This document shows, in pieces, positions 45,476 to 53,234 of a stretch of 64,000 nucleotides of DNA (positions are counted from its first letter, which is position 1; each line of letters begins with the position of its first letter). The position numbers and the translations under genes were made by a program. The stretch spans positions 82,424 to 146,423 of the forward strand of contig DYEU01000023.1 of the NCBI GenBank assembly GCA_020725555.1. Reading direction: 5' to 3'. Source of the stretch: Desulfatibacillum sp. (GTDB lineage Bacteria; Desulfobacterota; Desulfobacteria; Desulfobacterales; SpSt-501). Below the pieces are notes generated by a model. It made no database searches. It worked only from the letters and a program-made list of their open reading frames with translations, and had not been told where the DNA came from.

Positions 45476-46764
45476 GCACGCTCGCCGTCCTGACCCTGGT
45501 CCTGATCCTGGCCCTGCTCGTCGGCCTGCCCATCTTCATGGCCCTCGGGATCTCGACCTGTGTCGCGCTTCTCGTGACCGACGTCCCGCTGTCGATGATC
45601 CCGATGACCCTCTTCCGCGGCGTGGATCAGTTCCCGCTGCTGGCGATCCCCTGCTTCATCCTCGCCGGCTCGCTCATGGAATCCTGCGGCGTGACGCGGC
45701 AGATCATCGACGTCGTGCGTCAGCCGGCGGGCGTGATCCACGGCGGCCTGGGGGTCGCGACCATCCTCGCCTGCATGTTCTTCTCGGCCATCTCCGGCTC
45801 GGGGCCGGGCACGGTCGCCGCGGTGGGCTCGCTCATGATCCCCTCGATGATCCGCGCGGGCTACGACCGCGCCTACGCCGGGGCGGTCGCCTCCTCGGGC
45901 GGAACGCTCGGGATTCTCATCCCGCCCTCCAACCCGATGATCATCTACGGCGTGATCGCGAGCGTCTCGATCACGGGCATGTTTCTCGCCGGGATGATCC
46001 CGGGGCTGATGATCGGGCTCGCCCACTGCTTCGTCGCCTGGATCGTGGCGAAGCGCCTCCGGTTCATCGAAACCCCCGAACCCTTCCGCCTCGGGGAGTT
46101 CCTCCGGACCTGCTGGCGCTCCAAGTGGGCGCTCGCCTCGCCGGTCGTCATCCTGGGCGGGATCTACGCCGGGGTCTTCACCCCGGTCGAAGCCTCGATC
46201 GTGGCCGTCTTCTGGGCCCTCTTCGTGGGCGGGGCGGTCAACCGGCAGCTGACGATCGGAAAACTCTACCGGGCGCTCCAGGACGGCGCCATGATCTCCG
46301 GCACCGTGCTCGTGATCGTCGGCACCTCGACCCTCTTCGGCCAGCTCCTCACCTTCGAGCAGGCGCCGACCCGCATGGCGAACTTTATCCTGGGGATCTC
46401 CGAGCACTGGTTCGTGGTGCTGCTTCTCCTCATCGCCGTCTTCTACGTCCTCGGCATGTTCATGGAGACCCTCTCCACGATCATCATCCTGACGCCGGTG
46501 TTGCTGCCGGTGGTGACCCGGCTGGGCATCGACCCGATCCATTTCGGGATCATCTTCGTCGTGACCAACGAGGTCGCCTTTCTCACCCCGCCGCTCGGGG
46601 TGAATCTCTTTGTCGCCTCCAAGATGGCGGACGTCTCGCTCGAGCGGCTCTCGATCCACGTGCTGCCGCACATCGCGGCGATCACCGTGTGCATTCTGCT
46701 TCTGGCCTATTTCCCGATGTTCAGCACCTGGCTGCCGCACTGGCTCGGCTACGGCAAGTTCTGA
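45472..46764 (+). CDS. dctM: TRAP transporter large membrane subunit
   Basis: 430 residues and about twelve helices. DctM motifs: FILAGSLMESCGVTRQII, FSAISGSGPGTVAAVGSLMI, SGGTLGILIPPSNPMIIYGV, and TPPLGVNLFVASKMADVSLE near the end. It forms the Na+-driven import channel with DctQ. The last 74 bases before the next gene hold a hairpin. Confidence 0.94.
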   Translation: MSTLAVLTLVLILALLVGLPIFMALGISTCVALLVTDVPLSMIPMTLFRGVDQFPLLAIPCFILAGSLMESCGVTRQIIDVVRQPAGVIHGGLGVATILACMFFSAISGSGPGTVAAVGSLMIPSMIRAGYDRAYAGAVASSGGTLGILIPPSNPMIIYGVIASVSITGMFLAGMIPGLMIGLAHCFVAWIVAKRLRFIETPEPFRLGEFLRTCWRSKWALASPVVILGGIYAGVFTPVEASIVAVFWALFVGGAVNRQLTIGKLYRALQDGAMISGTVLVIVGTSTLFGQLLTFEQAPTRMANFILGISEHWFVVLLLLIAVFYVLGMFMETLSTIIILTPVLLPVVTRLGIDPIHFGIIFVVTNEVAFLTPPLGVNLFVASKMADVSLERLSIHVLPHIAAITVCILLLAYFPMFSTWLPHWLGYGKF

Positions 46765-46784
46765 CGCCGGGGCGCAAACACCCG

Positions 46785-46811
46785 GTCCGCGCCCGACGAG
46801 GGCGCCCGGAC
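46785..46811 (+). other. intercistronic hairpin before the aldehyde oxidoreductase gene
   Basis: GTCCGCGCCC (46785-46794) pairs with GGGCGC (46800-46805) and GGAC (46808-46811) with a CC bulge; the loop is GACGA. There is no T-tract. Confidence 0.5.
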
Positions 46812-46837
46812 ATCTCGCGAGGAGGACTGAGGATCCC

Positions 46838-48718
46838 ATGCCATTCGGGTACAACGGAAAAATCCTGCATGTGGACTTGACCCGCGGCACCACGCGGGTC
46901 GAGGAACCCGACGAGAAATGGTACCGCACCTACCTCGGGGGGACCGGCTTCGTCGGCTGGTACCTGCTCACGCACCTCGCCCCCGGGACGGACCCCCTCT
47001 CCCCGGAAAACCCCCTGGTCTTCGCGACGAGCGTCGTGGTGGGGGCGCCGCTGTCGGGGTTCAACCGCTACGTCGTCGGCGCCAAATCCCCCCTCTCGGG
47101 CGCCTTCGCCGAGACCGAGGCCGGCGGCTATTTCGGCCCCGAGCTCAAGTTCGCGGGCTTCGACGCCCTGGTCGTGCACGGACGGTCCGAGCGGCCGGTC
47201 TACCTCTGGATCCGGGACGGGATCGCCGAGATCCGCGACGCCTCCGGCCTCTGGGGGCTCGACAACTGGCTGACCCTCGAGCGGCTTCGGCAGGAGCTCG
47301 GCGATCCCCGCGTGCGCGTGGTGTCGATCGGGCCGGCCGGCGAGCGGCAGGTGCTCTTCGCCTGCCTCCAGAACGACCTCGAGCATTTCAACGGCCGCAC
47401 CGGCATGGGCGCGGTCATGGGCGCGAAGAACCTCAAGGCGATCGCCGTTCGCGGCACGGGAAAGCCCGCCCTCGCCGACCCCGAGAAGGTCAAGGAGATC
47501 GCCCGCTGGCACAACGAGCGCATCAAGAGCCACCCGCCGAACGTCGGGCTCACGAAGTACGGCACCCCGGGTTTGCTCAAGAGCATCAACGACGCGGGGT
47601 TTCTTCCCACGCGCAATTTCCGCGAGGGCTGGTTCGAGGGGGCCGAGGCGCTCTCCGCGCCGGTCTATCACGAGACGATCTTCCACTCGAACAGCACCTG
47701 CTGGGCCTGCGCCGTGCGCTGCAAGCGCCGGGTCGAACGCACCGAAGGGAAATACCCCCTCGACCGCCGCTTCGGCGGGGCCGAATACGAGGCCCTCGCG
47801 GCCCTGGGATCGATGCTCGGCATCCGCGATCTCGCCGCCGTCGCCTACGGCAACCAGCGCTGCAACCTCTACGGCCTGGACGTCATCTCGACCGGCGCGG
47901 TGATCGCCTTCGCCATGGAATGCTTCGAGCACGGGATCCTCACCCCGGCGGACACGGGCGGCCGCGAGCTGCGCTGGGGCGATGCCGAGGCCATGATCTG
48001 GCTGATCGGCGAGATCGCCTCCCGGCGCGGGATCGGCGACACCCTCGCCCTCGGGGTCAAGCGCGCCGCCGCGCGGATCGGCCGCGGCGCGGAGCGCTTC
48101 GCCTTCCACATCAAGGGCCAGGAGCTCGCCTTCCACGACGGCCGGGGCAAAACCGGCATGGCGATGGGCTTTGCCCTTTCGCCCACGGGCGCCGACCACA
48201 TCGAAACGCCCCACGACGTGGCCTTCCAGGGCGACGGCATCGCCAAGCTCTTCCCCCTGGGCCTCTTCGACCCGGTGGACCCCCTCAAAACCGACGAGGC
48301 CAAGGTGCGCTTTTTCTTTCTCGGCCAGAAGGCCTGGGGGATCAACAACGTGCTGGCGCTCTGCAACTTCACCTCGGTGCCGATCCACGCCATGACCTTC
48401 GGACGCCTCGTCGAGGCCGTCTCCGCGATCACCGGGTGGGACGTGAGCCTCTACGAGCTCATGAAGGCCGCCGAGCGGGCAAACGTCCTGGCGCGCCTCT
48501 TCAACAACCGCGAGGGCTTCACCCCGGCCGACGACACGCTCATCTCGCGCTGGTTCGAGGAAATGCCTTCCGGGCCCCTCCGGGGCAAGCGCATCGACCC
48601 CGAGCGGTTTGCGGAACTCGTCCGGCTGTACTATGAGATGTCCGGTTGGGATGAACAGGGTCGTCCCACCCGCGGCAAGCTGGTCGAGCTCGGCCTGGAC
48701 GGCCTGGCCGGGGCCTGA
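46838..48718 (+). CDS. aor: tungsten-type aldehyde:ferredoxin oxidoreductase
   Basis: 626 residues of the AOR family, with GKILHVDLTRGTTRVEEPDE at the N-terminus. The [4Fe-4S] ligands are Cys288, Cys291, Cys295 (CWACAVRC) and Cys509 (ALCN); the first three have the same numbers as in Pyrococcus furiosus AOR. Pterin-binding stretches ETEAGGYFGPELKFAGFDA and GRTGMGAVMGAKNLKAIAVR are intact, with Glu316 and His454 as candidates for the catalytic pair. It oxidises an aldehyde to the acid and reduces ferredoxin. In this operon the aldehyde could be sulfolactaldehyde or another C3 intermediate. GAGGAGG precedes the ATG. Confidence 0.92.
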   Translation: MPFGYNGKILHVDLTRGTTRVEEPDEKWYRTYLGGTGFVGWYLLTHLAPGTDPLSPENPLVFATSVVVGAPLSGFNRYVVGAKSPLSGAFAETEAGGYFGPELKFAGFDALVVHGRSERPVYLWIRDGIAEIRDASGLWGLDNWLTLERLRQELGDPRVRVVSIGPAGERQVLFACLQNDLEHFNGRTGMGAVMGAKNLKAIAVRGTGKPALADPEKVKEIARWHNERIKSHPPNVGLTKYGTPGLLKSINDAGFLPTRNFREGWFEGAEALSAPVYHETIFHSNSTCWACAVRCKRRVERTEGKYPLDRRFGGAEYEALAALGSMLGIRDLAAVAYGNQRCNLYGLDVISTGAVIAFAMECFEHGILTPADTGGRELRWGDAEAMIWLIGEIASRRGIGDTLALGVKRAAARIGRGAERFAFHIKGQELAFHDGRGKTGMAMGFALSPTGADHIETPHDVAFQGDGIAKLFPLGLFDPVDPLKTDEAKVRFFFLGQKAWGINNVLALCNFTSVPIHAMTFGRLVEAVSAITGWDVSLYELMKAAERANVLARLFNNREGFTPADDTLISRWFEEMPSGPLRGKRIDPERFAELVRLYYEMSGWDEQGRPTRGKLVELGLDGLAGA

Positions 48719-48722
48719 GGCC

Positions 48723-48944
48723 GTGATCCACGTCGAGGTCCGGCTCTACGGCGCGGGGGGCCGGCCCGCCGAGCAGCGGGTGGCGCTCCCGGAAGGCTCC
48801 CGCATCCGCGACCTGCTCGCGCGGCTCGCCCTCCCCGAGACGGAGGTGGGCGTCGTCCTGGTGAACCGCGGGGATGCCTCCTTCGACACGCCGCTGCAGG
48901 AGGGCGACCGCGTGACCCTCATCCCGCCGATCGGCGGCGGCTGA
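48723..48944 (+). CDS. MoaD/ThiS-like sulfur carrier linked to the aldehyde oxidoreductase
   Basis: 73 residues from a GTG, four bases after the aor stop: VEVRLYGAGGRP, GSRIRDLLARLALP, VVLVNRG, GDRVTLIPPIGGG. Beta-grasp fold and a terminal Gly-Gly. It probably donates sulfur for the tungstopterin cofactor of the neighbouring oxidoreductase, being activated by the ThiF/MoeB-like protein that follows. It closely resembles the protein at 34692 in length and in the ending PP(I/V)GGG. Confidence 0.8.
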   Translation: MIHVEVRLYGAGGRPAEQRVALPEGSRIRDLLARLALPETEVGVVLVNRGDASFDTPLQEGDRVTLIPPIGGG

Positions 48945-48977
48945 AGAGGCATCCCGCCGCCGGGAGAGGAGGACCCC

Positions 48978-49880
48978 TTGATCGCCGACATCGAACGCCT
49001 GGCGGCGCCGCGGGCCTTCCCCGACGGAACCCCCTACCGCTCACTCGGCGTGCGCGAGGTGGCCCGCATCGCCGCGACGGCCGGCGTTGCGCCGCGGGAC
49101 GTCGAGCTCGCCGCCCTGGAACGGGAGATCCTGCCCGAGCGCTACGCGCGCAACTTCCGGAGCTTCTCGTTCGCCGAGCAGGCGGCGCTGCTGCGCGGCC
49201 GGGTCGCGGTGGTGGGCCTGGGCGGCTTGGGCGGGGCCGTGAGCGAGGTGCTCGCGCGCCTCGGCGTCGGCCGCCTCACCCTGATCGACGGCGACCGCTT
49301 CGAGGAAAGCAACCTCAACCGCCAGCTCTTCAGCACCGTCGATGTCCTCGGCGCGCCCAAGGCCGAGACCGCCGCCCTCCGGATCCGGGCCGTCAACCCC
49401 ACGATCGAAACCGATCCCCGGGTCGCCTTTCTGACGGCCGAAAACGGCCGGGATCTTCTCGCCGGCTGCCAGGCGGTGGTGGACTGCCTGGACAACCTGC
49501 CCTCCCGCTTCGTCCTCGAGGAGGCCTGCCGCGGGCTGGGGATCCCCCTCGTCTCGGCCGCGGTGGCCGGCGCCTCGGGCCATGTCACCACCGTGTTCCC
49601 CGAGGACCGCGGCCTGCGCGCGATCTACGGCGAACCCGCATCTGCGCCCCGCAAGGGGGCCGAGGCCGCCTTCGGGACACTCCCCTTTGCGGTGTGGTTT
49701 CTCGCCTGCCTCGAGTGCGCCGAGGTGGTGAAGATCCTGCTTCACCGCGGTGCGCCGCTGCGCGGCGTTCTGTTTCTCGCCGACCTCACCGAGGGCTTCT
49801 TCGAACGGGTGCGCCTCGGCCCCGCCGCCGAGGCCGCTCCCCGCCCGCCGCAGGGGCCCGAGGCGCCTTCGGCCGCTTGA
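48978..49880 (+). CDS. ThiF/MoeB-family adenylyltransferase (E1-like)
   Basis: 300 residues from a TTG start with GAGAGGAGG upstream. After about 70 unfamiliar N-terminal residues comes the ATP site VAVVGLGGLGGAVSEVLARL, LIDGDRFEESNLNRQLF, and VDCLDNLPSRFVLEEAC. It would adenylate the C-terminal Gly of the MoaD-like protein just upstream. The two CxxC zinc pairs of MoeB are missing; the only CxxC (CLEC) lies in the position of the C-terminal helix. AOR-MoaD-ThiF trios are known in other anaerobes. Confidence 0.85.
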   Translation: MIADIERLAAPRAFPDGTPYRSLGVREVARIAATAGVAPRDVELAALEREILPERYARNFRSFSFAEQAALLRGRVAVVGLGGLGGAVSEVLARLGVGRLTLIDGDRFEESNLNRQLFSTVDVLGAPKAETAALRIRAVNPTIETDPRVAFLTAENGRDLLAGCQAVVDCLDNLPSRFVLEEACRGLGIPLVSAAVAGASGHVTTVFPEDRGLRAIYGEPASAPRKGAEAAFGTLPFAVWFLACLECAEVVKILLHRGAPLRGVLFLADLTEGFFERVRLGPAAEAAPRPPQGPEAPSAA

Positions 49881-49948
49881 CAGCCGGAGCGGTTTCCGCG
49901 ATAGTCGGCGCGGATTTCGCCGGACAGACCGGAAAAACGGGAGGGGCC

Positions 49949-50560
49949 ATGCATCCGCGGGTGAGGATTCCGGCCGGGGCGGGCGCGCTCGCCGCCGCGC
50001 TCCTGATGTTCTCGTGCGCGACCGGCGCGGTGCTGAACGTCACCTACCAGCTGCCCGGGCCGACGGCGGCGCCGTCCTTCCGGCCCGTCGGCATCGGCGT
50101 GGTGGACGCCCGCACGGAGCGGGCGATCCTGACCCCCCGCGCCCGCGAGGAACTGGCCGGCGCGGGAGAGGTCTTCGCGCTCACCGTGGCCGCGCCGGGA
50201 CGGTCGACGGAGTTGCGGGGCGCCTACCCGCTGGAGGCGCTGCTCAAGGAAATCCTGCGCCTGCGCCTCGAGCAGGCCGGGATCCCCGTCGCCGCCGCAG
50301 GATCCCCCGAGACGCGCGTGGTCCTGGCGGTCGAAGAATTCCGCCTCGATTTCGGGGACCGCCGCTGGATCGCCGCCTTCGCCTTCGAGGCGCGGGTCGA
50401 ACGGGGCGGCAAGGTCGCCGCCCGCCAGTCGGTGCGCGGTTCGAACGAGCGCATGATGCTGCTCAAGAAGCCCGACGCCGAAAAGGTGCTGGGGGAACTC
50501 GTGACCGACACCCTCAACCAGCTCGACCCCGCGGACCTGCTCCGCCGGGCCGGCCTGTAG
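49949..50560 (+). CDS. putative lipoprotein of unknown function
   Basis: 203 residues. The N-terminus has a basic-hydrophobic signal ending LLMFSC-ATG, a weak lipobox (Met rather than Leu at -3). The mature part includes ARTERAILTPRAREELAGAG, a putative binding strand region VVLAVEEFRLDF, and KVLGELVTDTLNQLDPADLL. The overall plan recalls YajG-like outer-membrane lipoproteins. The function is unknown. GGAGGGG precedes the ATG. It lies 69 bases after the ThiF-like gene, but its content suggests a separate unit with the PilZ gene. Confidence 0.65.
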   Translation: MHPRVRIPAGAGALAAALLMFSCATGAVLNVTYQLPGPTAAPSFRPVGIGVVDARTERAILTPRAREELAGAGEVFALTVAAPGRSTELRGAYPLEALLKEILRLRLEQAGIPVAAAGSPETRVVLAVEEFRLDFGDRRWIAAFAFEARVERGGKVAARQSVRGSNERMMLLKKPDAEKVLGELVTDTLNQLDPADLLRRAGL

Positions 50561-50577
50561 CCCGCGGGCGCCGCGGC

Positions 50578-51129
50578 ATGGACGGCGTCCGGGCGCAGGG
50601 CGGGCGGCTGGAGGTCCTGGCACGGCTCTTCGCGCGGGTCGAGGAGCTGCCCCCGGACCGGCAGTTGCTCCTCCTCAAGCAGCTCCTGGGAGAGCGGATC
50701 ACGACCCGGCTCTTCCAGCTGATCCTCGAGCTCCCGGGGGAGGAACAACAGCGCCTGCTCGAGCAGTGGGCCGCGCCGCGCGAGGCGGACGAGCTCGCCA
50801 CGACCCTCACCCTGGACGAGGACGCCGCCCCCATCCGCCGCATCCCGCGTTCCTCCTGCCGCCTGCGCGCGATCTGCGTGGTCGAGGCCACCACCTTCGA
50901 CGGCGTGGTGACCGACATCAGCCCGACGGGGATGTACATCCAGAGCGCACGCTCGCCGGCGCCCGAGACGCCGATCCGGGTCAGCGTGCGGCTTCCCGGA
51001 ATGGACCGCGCGATGATCGTCAGCGGCACGATCCAGCGCAGCGAGACGACCGGGTTCGCCGTCCGGCTCTCCGGGCTCCCCCCGGAGCACGAGCAGGCGA
51101 TCCTCCGCTTCATCGACGAAGCCCCCTGA
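50578..51129 (+). CDS. PilZ-domain protein, candidate cyclic-di-GMP effector
   Basis: 183 residues. The N-terminal half is a helical segment (LEVLARLFARVEELPPDRQL through EEQQRLLEQW). The C-terminal PilZ domain has RIPRSSCR (RxxxR-like) and DISPTGMYIQS (the [DN]xSxxG motif), the two cyclic-di-GMP contacts. It may link second-messenger levels to pili or surface properties. It starts 18 bases after the lipoprotein stop and ends convergent with the TAM41-like gene. Confidence 0.82.
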   Translation: MDGVRAQGGRLEVLARLFARVEELPPDRQLLLLKQLLGERITTRLFQLILELPGEEQQRLLEQWAAPREADELATTLTLDEDAAPIRRIPRSSCRLRAICVVEATTFDGVVTDISPTGMYIQSARSPAPETPIRVSVRLPGMDRAMIVSGTIQRSETTGFAVRLSGLPPEHEQAILRFIDEAP

Positions 51130-51146
51130 CGCCCCCCGGGCCCGCC

Positions 51147-52097
51147 TCAGCGGAACGCCCCACGCCGGTAGAGCCTCCAGAATAGCACGCACAGCGCCAG
51201 GATGGGATGCCGGCGGAGCCGCGGCGACACCTCGACGCGCACCCCCGTGTGCCGCTCGATCTTCCAGAGAATGTACTCGAGCCCGCCGGCGAAGGTGAAG
51301 GCGCCCTTCACCAGCCGCAGGACCGAGAGCCCCTTCCCCTGGAACGCGCGCAGCTTCCAGCCCAAGCGGCAGGCGAAACGCCGCCTCCCGGGAACCCGGC
51401 TTTGGTAATCCCGCCCTTCCGGCGAACGTTTCGCGACCGGAAAGGAGAGCAGCGGCAGCGCGGCGTCCGTGACCGCGGCGAAATGCGCCCTCCAGGCCTC
51501 GTAGAGCCCGGCCAGCTTCTCCGGCCGCTCGGCGCGCAGCTCCGCCCGGTAGCTCATGGCGATGCCCCCGACCCAGAGCTCCCGCAGCGTGAACCGCTCC
51601 GGGAGGCAGGGGATCACCCGCTCGAGAAAGGTGAGCAGCGCGCGGGCGAGGGCGCCGCAGACCCAGTCGGCGGCCTCCGGGTTGCGCACGTAGACGAGGG
51701 CGGCCGGTTGGGCGAAGCGGCCCCAGAGGTAGGAATGGAACCACGCCGGCGAAACCCCGCGCTCGAAGTCGGCCTTCGAGAGCACGGCGTACTTCGCCCG
51801 CACCCGCCGGTCGGCGACGGGGACCTCGAGGTAGTAGACGTTGGGGGGCAGCAGCTTGTTCAGGACGGCCCAGATCCGTCTGCGGTAGGCCGCCCGGTAA
51901 CGCGAAACCAGGGCGTAGAGATCGACCATGCCCCCCCGATCGTCCCCGGAGCGCAGGCAGGAGCCGTAGAAGACGACCGCGTCGACGCTGCCGGGGTGGA
52001 GCGCGAGCACCCGTTCGGCGAGCGCGCGTACGGCCTCCGGGGCGGGGCGCAGCGCGCTCTCGCGCAGGATCTCCCGCAGCCGCTCGAGGGGGTTCAT
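51147..52097 (-). CDS. TAM41/Mmp37-like nucleotidyltransferase, candidate CDP-diacylglycerol synthase
   Basis: 316 residues. The nucleotidyltransferase start FYGSCLRSGDDRGGMVDLYA has Gly45-Ser46 and the M-x-D-(L/F)-x-x-x-V motif of mitochondrial TAM41. Further on, NVYYLEVPVADRRVRAKYAV-LS and FHSYLWGRFAQPAALVY line up with the TAM41 pattern (VYYN..DGR.IKYGVIS and YIAGRLQKPV). TAM41 makes CDP-diacylglycerol from phosphatidate and CTP. Its ATG overlaps the stop of a diacylglycerol kinase (ATGA), whose product is phosphatidate, which supports this function. The family call is from memory of motifs. Confidence 0.7.
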   Translation of the reverse strand: MNPLERLREILRESALRPAPEAVRALAERVLALHPGSVDAVVFYGSCLRSGDDRGGMVDLYALVSRYRAAYRRRIWAVLNKLLPPNVYYLEVPVADRRVRAKYAVLSKADFERGVSPAWFHSYLWGRFAQPAALVYVRNPEAADWVCGALARALLTFLERVIPCLPERFTLRELWVGGIAMSYRAELRAERPEKLAGLYEAWRAHFAAVTDAALPLLSFPVAKRSPEGRDYQSRVPGRRRFACRLGWKLRAFQGKGLSVLRLVKGAFTFAGGLEYILWKIERHTGVRVEVSPRLRRHPILALCVLFWRLYRRGAFR

Positions 52098-53197
52098 GGG
52101 GCAAATCTCAGAAAGCGCACGAGGCCGCCGGGGCGCAGGAGGATCCGCTGCGTGGGCCCCCCCGGCGCGAAAAGCTCGCCGTCCAGGGCGAACCCGTCGT
52201 CCAGTTCCAGCTCGATCGCCGCAGCCCGCAGGCTCAGGTAGCCGCGTTCCGGCTGCAACCGGGGGTGCCCCCGCCCGCGCAGGAGCGCGGAAAACCCCGC
52301 CGCGATCCAAGCAGGGGGCGCCTTGACCAGGGTCACCCTGAGCGGCGCCTCCCCCGTCGCCCAGAAGGGCCGCCATCCCAGGATCAGCCGCTCAAGGGTC
52401 GTCGCCAGCAGCAGAAAGGCCCGCCAACGACCGAAATCGCGCCCGTCGGCGCGCAGGCGAACGGTCGCCGGGGAAAGGATCCCGTCTCTTCGCCTTGCAA
52501 GGCCCCAGAGGAAACGCGCGAACACGGCGAAATGGGCGGCGTTTCCCCGCAGGCCGACCCGCTTGAGGCGCGCGTGGAAAAAACGGATTCCCCGGTAGAC
52601 GGCCGCGGCGCCGAGAAAGAAGCCGTAGACCGGTTCACCCGCCGGGAGCGGATCGACCCGCATCACCGGCCGGCCGACGATCCGCCCCTCGCCCTCGCCC
52701 CGCTCGGTCCAGGCCAAAAGCCGCCTGAGCGCCGCGGCCGGCCGGCCGGGCAGGCCGAGATCCCGGTGCGTCATGTTGGTCGTCCCGCCGTTCATGAGCG
52801 CGAGGATGGGCATGCGGGCGGCGTCGCCGCGGCGCTTGAGCTCCGTGAGGACGGCCTGGACGGTCCCGTCCCCGGAGTTGATGGCGAGGAGGTCGACCCC
52901 GCGGCGGTCGAAGGCGGCGAGGGCCTCGGCCACGTCCGCGGGGGTCCGGACCTCGCGGTAGGGCAGGCGCGGATGCTCCCCCATCAGGCGGCGGAAGCCC
53001 TTCAAGCCGGAGCGGCGGTTTGCGCCGCTTGCCGGGTTGCTGATCACCCCGAGGCGGTATCGGGCGCCCTCCCCCGCGGGTTCCCCCGCCGGCGATCGCT
53101 CGCCCTGCAGGCGGTTCGGGCCGGGTCCAACGGGCGGCTCCGGATTCCCGCAGGACCCGCCCGGGGCGGGGCGCTCCCGGACGATTGAAAACGACAT
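52094..53197 (-). CDS. diacylglycerol kinase-family lipid kinase
   Basis: 367 residues. The catalytic domain has LGVISNPASGANRRSG, the nucleotide motif NSGDGTVQAVLTEL and LMNGGTTNMTHRDLGLPG, followed by a C-terminal beta-domain ending in FDGELF-like sequence (FALDGELFAPGG). It would phosphorylate diacylglycerol to phosphatidate or act on a related lipid such as a sphingoid base. The first 45 residues are Pro/Gly-rich and lack similarity. There is no Shine-Dalgarno before the ATG at 53197, and a good -10 lies only eight bases away, so translation may be leaderless. Confidence 0.85.
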   Translation of the reverse strand: MSFSIVRERPAPGGSCGNPEPPVGPGPNRLQGERSPAGEPAGEGARYRLGVISNPASGANRRSGLKGFRRLMGEHPRLPYREVRTPADVAEALAAFDRRGVDLLAINSGDGTVQAVLTELKRRGDAARMPILALMNGGTTNMTHRDLGLPGRPAAALRRLLAWTERGEGEGRIVGRPVMRVDPLPAGEPVYGFFLGAAAVYRGIRFFHARLKRVGLRGNAAHFAVFARFLWGLARRRDGILSPATVRLRADGRDFGRWRAFLLLATTLERLILGWRPFWATGEAPLRVTLVKAPPAWIAAGFSALLRGRGHPRLQPERGYLSLRAAAIELELDDGFALDGELFAPGGPTQRILLRPGGLVRFLRFAP

Positions 53198-53213
53198 GCC
53201 CGAGGGTTATATA
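53185..53213 (+). promoter_or_regulatory. sigma-70 promoter of the metallophosphoesterase, leaderless
   Basis: -35 TTGAAA (53185-53190, five of six), a 17-base spacer, and -10 TATATA (53208-53213, four of six). The predicted start falls at 53220-53221, on the ATG at 53221. It overlaps the opposite promoter at 53206-53234. Confidence 0.6.
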
Positions 53214-53234
53214 GACCCGCATGGATTTTGTAAA
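53206..53234 (-). promoter_or_regulatory. sigma-70 promoter of the lipid kinase, leaderless
   Basis: Minus strand: -35 TTTACA (53234-53229, five of six), a 17-base spacer, and -10 TATAAC (53211-53206, five of six). The start would be about 53199, two bases before the ATG of the kinase. The -35 lies inside the metallophosphoesterase coding region. Confidence 0.6.
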
